Below, piece by piece: positions 26,802 through 35,859 of a stretch of 64,000 bases of DNA. Each line of letters begins with the position of its first letter. Position 1 is the first letter of the stretch. The stretch spans positions 127,903 through 191,902 of the forward strand of contig JBGRQA010000009.1 in the NCBI GenBank assembly GCA_041725895.1. Direction: 5' to 3'. This DNA is from JBGRQA01 sp041725895 (lineage in GTDB: Bacteria > Bacteroidota > Bacteroidia > Bacteroidales > Marinifilaceae). Under the pieces are notes generated by a model. It was not told the DNA's origin and searched no databases. It saw only the letters and a program-made list of their open reading frames with translations. The position numbers and the translations under genes are program-made.

Positions 26802-29015
26802 TTACAAAACCAACAATCCATGCTCTCTCAGAGCATTAAGAGGTTTGGAGTACCAGAACAACTCAAAGTCATCAAAATGGTTTTCGAAGTCTGACTTTAA
26901 TTTGGCGAAGGTGCAGAGGTTCTCCTCCTCGAAGGATAAGTTTTTCAAAACATCCAGCAACCATTCCCCTGTGTCTTTGTCCATAGACACTTCAAGACTT
27001 CCGACTTTATCGTAAAAGGTCATTTGGAGGGTATGGCGAGTTACCCCTCTTTTGGTTTTGGTATGGTGTAACACGGTAGGTTCTCCTCCCAACCATATTA
27101 TTTTAGCAGATGGCTTAGTCATGAAATACTCATCCGCCTCAATAGCTTCCAATATAAAATCTTCCGGAACCTTGGTTGCGGGAATTTTAAAATCGAACCA
27201 ATCCTGCAAGGGCAAATCGAAACCAATGCCATTCATAAAATTGAATAGAGATTTCTTCAAACCGAAGCTAAATTGATCGTGTTCAATTCCTGTTTTATCG
27301 TAAAATTCAATATCGTTATTGGCAAAGGAGATTTCTTTGTAATCGGGCACAATGCCGTAAGCTTCCGTATTATGCCCAATGGGGCTATGGGCGGTTAAGG
27401 CAAACTGATGCCAGAAACCGGATTGCAGAATGCCGGTTTCAAACATTTGCCTCACCATTTCGAGACTATCCACAGTTTCCTGAACTGTCTGGGATGGATA
27501 ACCATACATCAAATAGGCATGCACCATCACACCTTCCTCGGTAAAGTTACGCGTCACCCGGGCTACCTGTTCCACTGTTACCCCTTTGTTGATTAGGGCC
27601 AGTAAGCGATCTGAAGCCACCTCCAGCCCACCGGAAACAGCTATACAGCCGGATTCTTTCAGCAATCGGCAAAGATCCCGGGTAAAACTTTTCTCGAATC
27701 GAATATTTGTCCACCAGGTAAGCCTCAGCTTTCGCTTCAGAATTTCAAGGGCAAGGGCCCTCATCAGTGCAGGTGGGGCTGCTTCATCCACAAAATGGAA
27801 TCCTGTTTCGCCGGTTTGCGCAATCAGCTGTTCCATCCGGTCCACCAGGATTTTTGCCTCGTTTGGAACGTAACTCCCAATGTAATCCAGAGTAACATCA
27901 CAAAAGGTACATTTGCCCCAATAGCAACCATGAGCCATGGTGAGTTTGTTCCATCGGCCATCACTCCAAAGGCTATGCATGGGGTTTGCAATTTCGATCA
28001 CCGAAATGTATTTATCGAGTAGTAAACCGGAATAATCGGGGGTTCCCAATTCACTCTGTTTGTAGTCGCTTCGGGAGGAAAGGTTGTTGTATATGACCTC
28101 AGCATCTTCCCGGTAAAAGGTTCTCTTGAATTTTTTCGGCCCGGTTTTATCCTCTCCTGTTGCCGATTCCTGATCTAACAAACTATTGACCAACAATTCT
28201 ACAGGCAATTCTCCATCATCCAGGGTAATGTAATCAACAAATTCGAATACCCTGGGATCGGAAAGGCTACGCAACTCTGTTGTTGGGAAACCGCCTCCCA
28301 TAAATATTTTTATACCGGGATGGTTTTTCCTGATAAATTGAGCGCAACGAAATGCGCTGTACAAATTCCCCGGAAATGGTACCGACAGACCAACAATTTT
28401 GGGCTGAATCTCAACCAGCCGATCCTCCAAAATCCCTAAGGCTATTTCATCAAAATAGGTTGTTGGGGTTTGCAATTGGGCATACAAATCATCGAATTGA
28501 TTGGCACTTTTCCCCAATCGTTCGGCATAGCGGCTAAAACCGAAATTGGGATCTACACATTCAACAATATAATCCGAAAGATCTTCCAGATATAAAGTGG
28601 CCAGATGTTTGGCCTTATCCTGAAATCCCATGGTCCCAAAAGCCCATTCCACATCCTCAATCTGTTCAAATCGGGAAGCCTGGGGCAAAAACTGCTCCAT
28701 ACAAATCTGCCGCGCAAAAGTGTGATTCTTGCCCTGAAGAAAAGCAATCACCTCTTCGATGGATTCCAGATAGGCATCCCTTAGGGCATAAATGCGCCGG
28801 GAATTATCGGATAGGATATTGTTCTTTAGAAAACTGTAATCGAACATTTTCTGTAAACCTTCCCGGGTAAAGAGGTCCAGAATTACTTCGAGCCCTAAAT
28901 CCATTTGAAAAGAGCTGATATTTTTTGTATTGAGAAAGCCTTTTAGATAGGCGGTTGCCGGATAGGGTGTATTTAACTGGGTAAAGGGAGGTGTAACAAG
29001 AAAGATATCCTTCAA
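26802..29015 (-). CDS. B12-binding-domain radical SAM protein
   Basis: A 737-residue protein. The N-terminus (MKDIFLVTPPFTQLNTPYPA) and the IVGLSVPFPGNLYSAFRCAQ and GIKIFMGGGFPTTELRSL blocks (about 205-250) are those of the cobalamin-binding Rossmann domain of class B radical SAM enzymes. The cluster-binding motif is C364-x4-C369-x2-C372 (HGCYWGKCTFCDV), with one residue more than the canonical CX3CX2C. GGLEVASDRLLALINKGVTV and MYGYPSQTVQET are typical of the barrel that follows. The reaction is unknown: methylation or another radical modification of an unseen substrate. The start codon appears to be TTG at 29013-29015, because no ATG gives the B12 domain and an upstream ATG meets a stop. It stands alone between repeats. 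Confidence 0.85.
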   Translation of the reverse strand: MKDIFLVTPPFTQLNTPYPATAYLKGFLNTKNISSFQMDLGLEVILDLFTREGLQKMFDYSFLKNNILSDNSRRIYALRDAYLESIEEVIAFLQGKNHTFARQICMEQFLPQASRFEQIEDVEWAFGTMGFQDKAKHLATLYLEDLSDYIVECVDPNFGFSRYAERLGKSANQFDDLYAQLQTPTTYFDEIALGILEDRLVEIQPKIVGLSVPFPGNLYSAFRCAQFIRKNHPGIKIFMGGGFPTTELRSLSDPRVFEFVDYITLDDGELPVELLVNSLLDQESATGEDKTGPKKFKRTFYREDAEVIYNNLSSRSDYKQSELGTPDYSGLLLDKYISVIEIANPMHSLWSDGRWNKLTMAHGCYWGKCTFCDVTLDYIGSYVPNEAKILVDRMEQLIAQTGETGFHFVDEAAPPALMRALALEILKRKLRLTWWTNIRFEKSFTRDLCRLLKESGCIAVSGGLEVASDRLLALINKGVTVEQVARVTRNFTEEGVMVHAYLMYGYPSQTVQETVDSLEMVRQMFETGILQSGFWHQFALTAHSPIGHNTEAYGIVPDYKEISFANNDIEFYDKTGIEHDQFSFGLKKSLFNFMNGIGFDLPLQDWFDFKIPATKVPEDFILEAIEADEYFMTKPSAKIIWLGGEPTVLHHTKTKRGVTRHTLQMTFYDKVGSLEVSMDKDTGEWLLDVLKNLSFEEENLCTFAKLKSDFENHFDDFELFWYSKPLNALREHGLLVL

Positions 29016-29400
29016 AACTATATTAATTTATGTATAACATTTACGTGTAATTCTTTAGGCAATCATCCTGTAATTCTGATTGCGCAGGACAGGATGAATG
29101 ACCATCGATTCGGAGATATATTGATCCACAATCGCACTGCGGCAAGCTAAGCATTTTTCCTATTAATTTCGGTTACACTCCACACAAAATTAAATTCTTT
29201 TTTTACTCCTTAGGGAGATTCTCCATTGCCCCCTCTCCTTACGAAAGGGGCAAAGCCGATATCTCGGGAAGATATTCCTCGTTGAAAAAAAAGATCCCTT
29301 TGTCCCCCCGGGAAAACACCTGTTATAGATAACAACATCCCCTATTCTTCCTGCTTTAGGCCCTAAACATCTCTATTCGATACTCCACTTCCAAAATACA
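29016..29400. other. Gene-free stretch upstream of the radical SAM gene
   Basis: No gene. It contains a C/T-rich stretch with small inverted repeats (for example GCCCC.../...GGGGC near 29230-29260) and leads into the 22-bp array. It should hold the promoter of the radical SAM gene, which I could not define. Confidence 0.5.
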
Positions 29401-29420
29401 TATCTTTGTATTTTGCATTG

Positions 29421-29886
29421 CTATTTTCGGTAGTATGCACTACTATCCTCGATAGTATGCAATGCTATCCTCGATAGTATGCACTACTATCCTCGATAGT
29501 ATGCAATGCTATCCTCGGTAGTATGCACTACTATCCTCGATAGTATGCAATGCTATCCTCGGTAGTATGCACTACTATCCTCGGTAGTATGCACTGCTAT
29601 CCTCGGTAGTATGCACTACTATCCTCGATAGTATGCAATGCTATCCTCGATAGTTGCAACTGCTATCCTCGATAGTCGCAACTGCAATCCTCGATAGTCG
29701 CAACTGCAATCCTCGATAGTCGCAACTGCAATCCTCGATAGTCGCAACTGTAATCCCCGATAGTTGCAACTACTATCCTCGATAGTCACAACTGCAATCC
29801 TCGATAGTCGATACCACAACCCTCGGTAGTCGATACCACAACCCTCGATAGTCGCAACTGCAATCATCGGTAGTTGCAACTGTAAA
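29421..29886. repeat. Tandem array of ~21 units of 22 bp
   Basis: The array repeats every 22 bases. Each unit contains a short hairpin core CTATC-CTC-GATAG (or TATCCTCGGTA variants) joined by a linker. In the left half (to about 29650) the linker is TATGCA-type (GTATGCACTAC, GTATGCAATG). In the right half it changes to TTGCAAC/TCGCAAC, giving a local palindrome AGTTGCAACT. A degenerate unit precedes at 29401-29420. There are no unique spacers, so it is not a CRISPR array. Open frames across it are by-products of the 22-base period. Confidence 0.9.
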
Positions 29887-30018
29887 CCTCCTGAGGCTAC
29901 TAAGTTAAATATGTATTATATAGGTGTTATAAGGTAAGAAATAAATGGGAGATCGTAATGTTTTGTAATTATTCTTCTTTATGGGGATGATTACAAATTA
30001 TTTGCATGACATTGCGAC

Positions 30019-30530
30019 GGGGGTAAGGACCTGCCTTTGGATTGCCAACTGCACCGTCGCTTTAAATCTACAAATAATTCCCGGGGAGTTACCCCGGGCT
30101 GAAATCACTTGACCTTTCAGGCCAACTTCAATTACTAATTGCTGGAAGTTATTTAATTAAACTGAAATGAATATCATTAAAATGGAAGGTTATTTTCTGA
30201 GGTCATTTCGATGCCTTTACAACCGGGGTATGGACCTACTTTGGAATTGCCAACTGCACCGTCGCTTTAAATCTACAAATAATTCCCGGGGAGTTACCCC
30301 GGGCTGAAATCACTTGGCCTTTCAGGCCAACTTCAATTACTAATTGCTGGAAGTTATTTTATAAAACTGAAATGAATATCATTAAAAAGCAAGGTTATTT
30401 TCAGAGGTCATTTCGATGCCTTTACGACCGGGGTATGGACCTACTTTGAGATTGCCAACTGCACCGTCGTATTAAAACTACATATAATTCGAGTTACACC
30501 GAGCTTGGTTCTTTAGGCCCTGCAGCCCCA
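30019..30530. repeat. 205-bp tandem direct repeat, 2.5 copies
   Basis: Units start at 30019, 30224 and 30429 with an exact 205-base period (the GGGGTA(A/T)GGACCT boundary falls at 30020, 30225 and 30430). The first two units are almost identical; the third decays after about 90 bases. Each holds a stem CCCGGGG-AGTTA-CCCCGGG and a second stem TTGGCCTTT/AGGCCAA. No coding frame is convincing. It could be a structured RNA or a repeat of mobile origin. Confidence 0.85.
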
Positions 30531-30621
30531 TATCTATTGTCCAACGCGGTTCTCTTTTTCAATAGGGAAAAAGGAGTTTCACCCTATTAGGGACAAAAAC
30601 ACAAAATAAGGCTACATACAA

Positions 30622-30996
30622 TTAAACACAAAGCAACCATTGCAACGCTCCATGTTTGGTAAAAAAGACTTTCGTGTGACAATTTTTTATATTGTTTTCA
30701 TAATCCAACATCATAGCATAAGCAGTTTGCATTGGAGTTTCCCGTAACATAGCATATCTAAGGGATAAAAACTTTTTTGATTGTATTTCCAACAATTCTC
30801 TTACATACCAGGAATCTTCAATATCAAAACAAAAATCAGCACTGGTAGCATCCTCAATTATTCTCAGCTGACGAGGCAGTGAATTATCCGATAAAATTTT
30901 ATCAAGGAACTCCATGATCTCATAAAGCTGTATCCTTCCACTCATCTCAATACAGAAAAGATTCATACCCTCATCGTACTCTCTAAAGATAATCAT
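30622..30996 (-). CDS. Small STAS/SpoIIAA-like protein of unknown function
   Basis: A 124-residue soluble protein: strands (FREYDEGMNLFCIEMSGRI) followed by helix QLYEIMEFLDKIL, strand LRIIEDATSADF, and a helix/strand pair ending in KVFFTKHGALQWL. This alternation resembles the STAS/SpoIIAA fold found in many small Bacteroidota proteins. I see no catalytic motif and no signal peptide. It stands alone between the repeat cluster and the second SusCD locus. The family call is by pattern only. Confidence 0.5.
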   Translation of the reverse strand: MIIFREYDEGMNLFCIEMSGRIQLYEIMEFLDKILSDNSLPRQLRIIEDATSADFCFDIEDSWYVRELLEIQSKKFLSLRYAMLRETPMQTAYAMMLDYENNIKNCHTKVFFTKHGALQWLLCV

Positions 30997-31795
30997 AAGC
31001 TTCTTTTATTATCCATGCTAATTAAAAAAACAACAGCCTATTGTAACTTGATATATCCCCTTTTAAGGATGAGTACTTTTAAAAGGCAATCTAACTTTTT
31101 AGAAAAAGAGTCTCTCCGTATATGGATAAATCCACACAGAAAGACTCTCAACCTACTAACTAGTCATTGCTTTGAAAGACAGGATAAATAACAAATGTTA
31201 CTATCATTCGTTATTTAGGGGACATCACTGTCACTATATTTTAAGGCTAAGGAGACTTTCTCTCCCATAAATTATATTGTTCCAGATAAAATGTTCAGGT
31301 GATATTCCATTCAAAAAAGATATTGATAAAGGAGAGAGTTTCCCGGTTTCGGGAAAAGCTGAAGCGGGAAACTCTCAAGTTACTAACGAACTATTGCCCT
31401 TTAAGACAAGAAAAACAAGTGCAATAATCGTTAGTTTCTTACATTACTTTTATAAATCTACCTCTTAAAAACAGGCCTTACTAGCACTCCAAAACTCTCT
31501 TTACTAAAACCCTACAAAAACAAAGCATTAATTATAATGGGCCAGAGTTTTCCCTTTCAGGTAAAAGAATTACGCCTGGTACCATTTCAAGTTTTAACAA
31601 TAAGTAAGTTTGAAGTTTATTTGTTGGCTTGTGAAATATTCAATTTACTCTAACGAATACTAAAAGAGGAAATAGACTTATTTAAGTAAAAATTAGTTGT
31701 AAATAAGGTTTTATGTAACCTCTCCGAATTGAATCGGAGAGGTTGCTTTTTGATTCTATCAGATAATTGTACCTAAAGACAGGTTAAGTATAGTC
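30997..31795. other. Gene-free region with nested inverted repeats
   Basis: About 800 bases without a convincing gene. They hold a 7-bp inverted repeat AGAGTCT/AGACTCT (about 31105-31150) and a perfect 12-bp pair GAGAGTTTCCCG/CGGGAAACTCTC (31334-31345 with 31365-31376). A strong terminator-like hairpin follows at 31717-31744. The arms share a GAGAGTTT/AAACTCTC theme, suggesting related structures or binding sites. Confidence 0.55.
31717..31744. terminator. Strong hairpin terminator downstream of the second SusCD operon
   Basis: AACCTCTCCGA pairs perfectly with TCGGAGAGGTT (11 bp, loop 6). The T-run (GCTTTTTG) lies on the plus-strand side, so it works best for plus-strand transcripts, yet no plus-strand gene precedes it. 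On the minus strand it is 51 bases beyond the stop of the DUF4302 gene and may also stop that operon. Confidence 0.75.
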
Positions 31796-33184
31796 CTACC
31801 AAAAGCTTCCCATGTATTCGATTTGATTGGATGGATTGGCAACATTGTAGAATACACAATCGTAGTGAGTGGAACCACCTTCCAATGTAATCACGTCACA
31901 ACCAATCATCCAGCCCTGTGGCTCGAGAACCAGATCCAAAATAGCTTTGATATTGGTCCCGTTGGCAATTTTTTCCTCAGCTCCCTCAATATTGGTTACA
32001 ACGTCTCCATTGCGTTCGAACTTGATGTGATTCTCTCCCACCTTGATCATTTTCAATGGAAGAAAGGCAAAATCCGTATCATTGGATTGACGGAATACGA
32101 CCCCTGCACCCAGGTCCTGACCATCTGGAGAAACATATTTATTCTTGATATTAACACGCTGCAATCGTGGCGCATCATAGCTATACAGATGATCTCTCAT
32201 TATATTCGCCAATGGGCCTTTACATCCCCACGGATCAAGGGCCAAACAATATTCACGGCTGAAGAAATCATCGATAAACAGATCCACGATACCTGGTGTG
32301 GCAACCATTGGTAAATCAGAAGGCAACACCTTGCCCTTAATACCATCGTTACCAATTTGCCATTCCTTCAGGTCGTCGTTGTAAACAAGGTTCGAAATGG
32401 TATCCTGCCCTAACACCAATGGATCGGAAAACACGATGCCATCATGGGTGAATATGTAGGTGGCAGCATTGGTTCTGGTTCTTTTGCCGTTGAAGATGTA
32501 TTTAAAATCGTAGAACTTTTGCTTCAATTCCTCCTCAAAATATTGAGAGTAGTAAGGACTTTCGATCTGAATGTAGAGAGGATTCTGCTCCGAAGTTCCC
32601 TCAACCCCACCGGTAATACAAAGGAAGTGGAAGTTTTTGGTTCTTGTTTCCTGGAAGCTCGCATGATGGGCTGCAAGGGCAGACATATCCCAATCGGACT
32701 CCTTCGCTTTTTCCAAAACCATTTGGCCTTTGGTCTCTTTTCCGGAGAAGTAAAGTTTCCCATCTTCCTCCTTCATAAAAATGTACTCCAAATCGGCACC
32801 ATAACCAACAGGTTCTCTATAATCCGGATTGGTTAACCAAAAGAAAACATCATTTGGGGTTACAAATTTCAGTAAGGTACCTGCCTCATGGCTAATGGCG
32901 TATTCAGAGTCTGCCTGGCCATTTGCATTGGCAACAGTAACGATCCCATCGTTTGCTCCTTCGCTTCTATCAAACTTGAAAACGAAGAAATCTCCAACTA
33001 TTGGCTCCTTTCCTACGATCAAGGTTGTCTTCCATCCAAACTCGGAATCGGACAGTAAGCTGGCAAGATTTTCATTGGCCTCCGCTTTTCTCTCGGTCGG
33101 TGTTTTATCGAATGTATGCTCAAAATCATCATCACAGGATGAGAGGATAGTAAGCATCATAAAAACATATAGTAATCTTTTCAT
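31796..33184 (-). CDS. DUF4302-type lipoprotein (locus 2)
   Basis: A 462-residue lipoprotein. I start at the ATG at 33184 because it gives the signal peptide MKRLLYVFMMLTILSSC with lipobox cysteine C17 followed by DDD; the longer frame adds 15 residues that spoil the signal. FEHTFDKTPTERKAEANENL and GWKTTL are the DUF4302 opening. A paralogue of the locus 1 gene at 15320-16774 in the same operon position. No catalytic motif is visible. It is likely surface exposed and ligand binding (inference). Confidence 0.8.
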   Translation of the reverse strand: MKRLLYVFMMLTILSSCDDDFEHTFDKTPTERKAEANENLASLLSDSEFGWKTTLIVGKEPIVGDFFVFKFDRSEGANDGIVTVANANGQADSEYAISHEAGTLLKFVTPNDVFFWLTNPDYREPVGYGADLEYIFMKEEDGKLYFSGKETKGQMVLEKAKESDWDMSALAAHHASFQETRTKNFHFLCITGGVEGTSEQNPLYIQIESPYYSQYFEEELKQKFYDFKYIFNGKRTRTNAATYIFTHDGIVFSDPLVLGQDTISNLVYNDDLKEWQIGNDGIKGKVLPSDLPMVATPGIVDLFIDDFFSREYCLALDPWGCKGPLANIMRDHLYSYDAPRLQRVNIKNKYVSPDGQDLGAGVVFRQSNDTDFAFLPLKMIKVGENHIKFERNGDVVTNIEGAEEKIANGTNIKAILDLVLEPQGWMIGCDVITLEGGSTHYDCVFYNVANPSNQIEYMGSFW

Positions 33185-33284
33185 GAGTTTTGATTTTATT
33201 TGTAACTGCCACATGGAAATCGCCATCAACGTCCTTCCGTATATCTATTCATATACTCGTGGCTCATTTCATTGTGGTGTAATT

Positions 33285-34328
33285 TTAAAGCTCTAATGCA
33301 TTCACAGCTGATTCAATTCGTTTCTGCAAGCTGTACAGATCAATTCCCCATTTCTCCTTGTAATAGGTGGTAACAATATCCACCTTGGCAGCAAACTTAT
33401 CGTAGCCTTCCCTGGCTTCGGGAGTTTGCACATAGTAGGATTGCCAGTTTTCGTCATACTTAGTCGTAAAGGACCAGGAATACAAGTAGGCTTCCCACTC
33501 TGACAAATAAAGATCTCCCTTTTCCCTAGTCAGATTGCCCTTATCATCTTTCAACTGAGTATTGATCAGTTTGGGCTCGTTGCTGTTTTTCACTTTGTCA
33601 AGCATAGCTGCCACAATCTCCACAAAGTCCTCATTCTCATTCAGCATGGAGTAAGGGGTAATAAACCCCTTCAATTCCGCCTCACTAGCAGGCACGTCCA
33701 TCCAGTTCCCGGTATAATTCCCCTTACAAATTTCTTTGAATTCGTCGGTATAAAATTTGGTCTGGTGCATAATGTGAGCGAACTCGTGGTGCAGGGTATG
33801 AAAAGCAGTAAATATGGCATTTCTCTTTCTTTGTGCAATTTGCTCCGGTGTATCCCATGCGTTCTCAGACACCTCTGCAAATTGATCCACATTAAAAATG
33901 GTCACTTTCTTCCCACCTTCAGCAAGTCCAAGAGTCATGGTTCCATCACCGTTGTATTGTGGAGATCCCACCAGCACCAGGAGTTTGGGCATGTATTTCT
34001 TCAGGAAATCCGGATTTCCGCCTGCTACTGCCTCATCATCATAAGTTTTGATCCAAACGTTCAGATAGGCTTCCAGAAAATCTTTGGCCTTCTGCATTTT
34101 GGGAGGGGTAACATGAAACTTATTGTCTACTTCCCCATCGTCCCACTTGTATTTCACCTCTACATTGAAAGGCATCGTCAGGTTCTCGTGAATCCATTTG
34201 TCCAACTCGTTCTGGCTGTTCTTTTCCACAGCGACAACCGATTCGTCCATCAGACTGTCCTCCTTATCACAGGCGTATACAGAGAACAATACTGCTGATA
34301 TTATAAGTAGTTTATATAAATTGTTCAT
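33285..34328 (-). CDS. SusCD-associated zinc metallohydrolase lipoprotein (locus 2)
   Basis: A 347-residue lipoprotein with lipobox cysteine C20 (FSVYACDKED) and zinc motif HEFAH at 181-185, with NENEDFVEIVAAML downstream as the place of an acidic third ligand. It shares the blocks VxYKWDD, TxTLGxAEGG and TLHHEFAHIMHQT with the locus 1 paralogue. The proposed role is surface cleavage of a peptide or protein substrate for the adjacent SusC/SusD. It lies 11 bases downstream of susD. About 100 bases separate it from the DUF4302 gene. Confidence 0.85.
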   Translation of the reverse strand: MNNLYKLLIISAVLFSVYACDKEDSLMDESVVAVEKNSQNELDKWIHENLTMPFNVEVKYKWDDGEVDNKFHVTPPKMQKAKDFLEAYLNVWIKTYDDEAVAGGNPDFLKKYMPKLLVLVGSPQYNGDGTMTLGLAEGGKKVTIFNVDQFAEVSENAWDTPEQIAQRKRNAIFTAFHTLHHEFAHIMHQTKFYTDEFKEICKGNYTGNWMDVPASEAELKGFITPYSMLNENEDFVEIVAAMLDKVKNSNEPKLINTQLKDDKGNLTREKGDLYLSEWEAYLYSWSFTTKYDENWQSYYVQTPEAREGYDKFAAKVDIVTTYYKEKWGIDLYSLQKRIESAVNALEL

Positions 34329-34339
34329 AATTGTAAAAT

Positions 34340-35848
34340 TTATCGATTGTTAGGTTCCAGTCCGAATTGTTGAGCCGTAACTGGAATTTGCAATACTTTT
34401 CTGGCATCATCTTCCTGCAGTTCAATAGGAGAACCGTCTTCGACTTTGTGTACCACTTTCATGTTGAAACGTCGGATATCGAACCATCTCATCCCATTGT
34501 AGATAAATTCTCTTCTGCGAGTATCGATCACACAATTCAGGTAGGTCCTGGTTTTCTCATCCAGGGAATACCATGGATTCAAAGGAGAATCCGCATTGGT
34601 GTTATCCTGGTAATGAGCGGTAATTTTCTCTTCCGTCACCTTATTGTCCTCTGCATAATCTATAATTCTTTTCTCAAAGTAAAGATTCAGATCGTTCTCC
34701 GCCTCTGTATAGTTTTTCAACATGATGTTGGCTTCAATTCTGTTGAACAAAGCTTCTTCGGCAACAACAGTAGGAGTCATAGCGTAGTAGTATCCCACAT
34801 CGGCATTCACACTCGTCTTTTTGAAGAAATAGCCCCATTTCAAAACGATAATGTCATCTCCGCCATAGTTGGCTGAAGATTGTGCCCATTCCTTATCGCC
34901 CAAAACAAAGTTGTTGTTGAATACTTGCTTCTTAATGTTATTGCTGTAGGTATATCTCAGAGAGGCTTGAAAATAGCTAAACCAAAGCGTAATATTACTG
35001 CAAAGCAAAAAGTTAGCACTCTCACTTGCCTTGGAATATTCTGCTTCTTGCTCGTTCAACCCCATTTGGGCATACTTTCCGGAAAGATCTCTCAAACGAA
35101 CGGAAGGATTGGCCCCCAGAGCTGCGGTTGAATAACCCAGTACTTTTTTCCAATCCCCTTTGTACAAATAGAAACGGGAAGCGAAAGTATTGGCCGCAGA
35201 CCGATTGAAATGATACTTAGGAACATCATAGGCATCATCCTGGATGTACTGGATTCCTTCAACCAAATCCTTCTCGATCAGCTCATACACCTTGGCAACA
35301 GTCTCTCTCCTATAATCCTTGAACACCACATTTTCCACTTCGGTAACATAAGGAACCCCCAAATCGGTAGCTGCAGTTGCCGGATTGTAATGCTTTCCCC
35401 ATAAGTTTACCATCATAAAATGGCAGTAGGCTCTGATGAGAAGAGCTTCTCCATAGTAGGGCAAATACTCGGTAGGAATCTCTCCATCAACTTTATTACT
35501 TTCAATATAAGCAAGTGCCTGGTTGGCATGTGCTATCGACTGGTAGCAAGCATCCCAATAACCTGCAGGAGAATCCTGAGTGACTGAGGAAAACTCCTCC
35601 CAGGCATATCCCTGGTCGTTGTTAATATCGGTGTTGTGTCCCATTCCTTTGTCATCGGCATTATCAGCCATGGAGAAACAAAACATAGCGTATCCCAACT
35701 CAGGATAGGCAGAGGTCAACAATTCCTTCACTTTCTCCTCCGAATCCATTACGGTTCGGTTATCAGGAGTGGTATCCAGATATTCATCACAGGAGGAAAA
35801 ACTTAATGCAGTGATGATTGTCAGTATATATAATAAATTCTTATGCAT
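34340..35848 (-). CDS. SusD/RagB-family nutrient-binding lipoprotein (locus 2)
   Basis: A 502-residue lipoprotein; start at the ATG at 35848 (MHKNLLYILTIITALSFSSC, lipobox C20 followed by DEY). An upstream in-frame TTG would add three residues. Family blocks: NRTVMDSEEKVKELLTSAYP, LLIRAYCHFMMVNLWGKHYN, LGVPYVTEVE and the C-terminal DTRRREFIYNGMRWFDIRRF. It is the lid and ligand-capture partner of the SusC encoded 11 bases upstream. It is clearly related to the locus 1 SusD, including DYRRETVAKVYELIEKDL against KRETVEKTYQLIENDL. Confidence 0.95.
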   Translation of the reverse strand: MHKNLLYILTIITALSFSSCDEYLDTTPDNRTVMDSEEKVKELLTSAYPELGYAMFCFSMADNADDKGMGHNTDINNDQGYAWEEFSSVTQDSPAGYWDACYQSIAHANQALAYIESNKVDGEIPTEYLPYYGEALLIRAYCHFMMVNLWGKHYNPATAATDLGVPYVTEVENVVFKDYRRETVAKVYELIEKDLVEGIQYIQDDAYDVPKYHFNRSAANTFASRFYLYKGDWKKVLGYSTAALGANPSVRLRDLSGKYAQMGLNEQEAEYSKASESANFLLCSNITLWFSYFQASLRYTYSNNIKKQVFNNNFVLGDKEWAQSSANYGGDDIIVLKWGYFFKKTSVNADVGYYYAMTPTVVAEEALFNRIEANIMLKNYTEAENDLNLYFEKRIIDYAEDNKVTEEKITAHYQDNTNADSPLNPWYSLDEKTRTYLNCVIDTRRREFIYNGMRWFDIRRFNMKVVHKVEDGSPIELQEDDARKVLQIPVTAQQFGLEPNNR

Positions 35849-35859
35849 CTTCTTCAATT

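Noticed and set aside
29619..29879. An 86-codon open frame on the minus strand inside the 22-bp array
   Set aside because: The product is a repeat of the 22-base unit read with a 66-base period and has no other support; it is a by-product of the array.
29421..29886. Array considered as a CRISPR locus
   Set aside because: Units follow each other without unique spacers, and no cas gene is present.
31277..31468. A 63-codon plus-strand frame
   Set aside because: No recognisable features, and it spans an inverted repeat; more likely non-coding.
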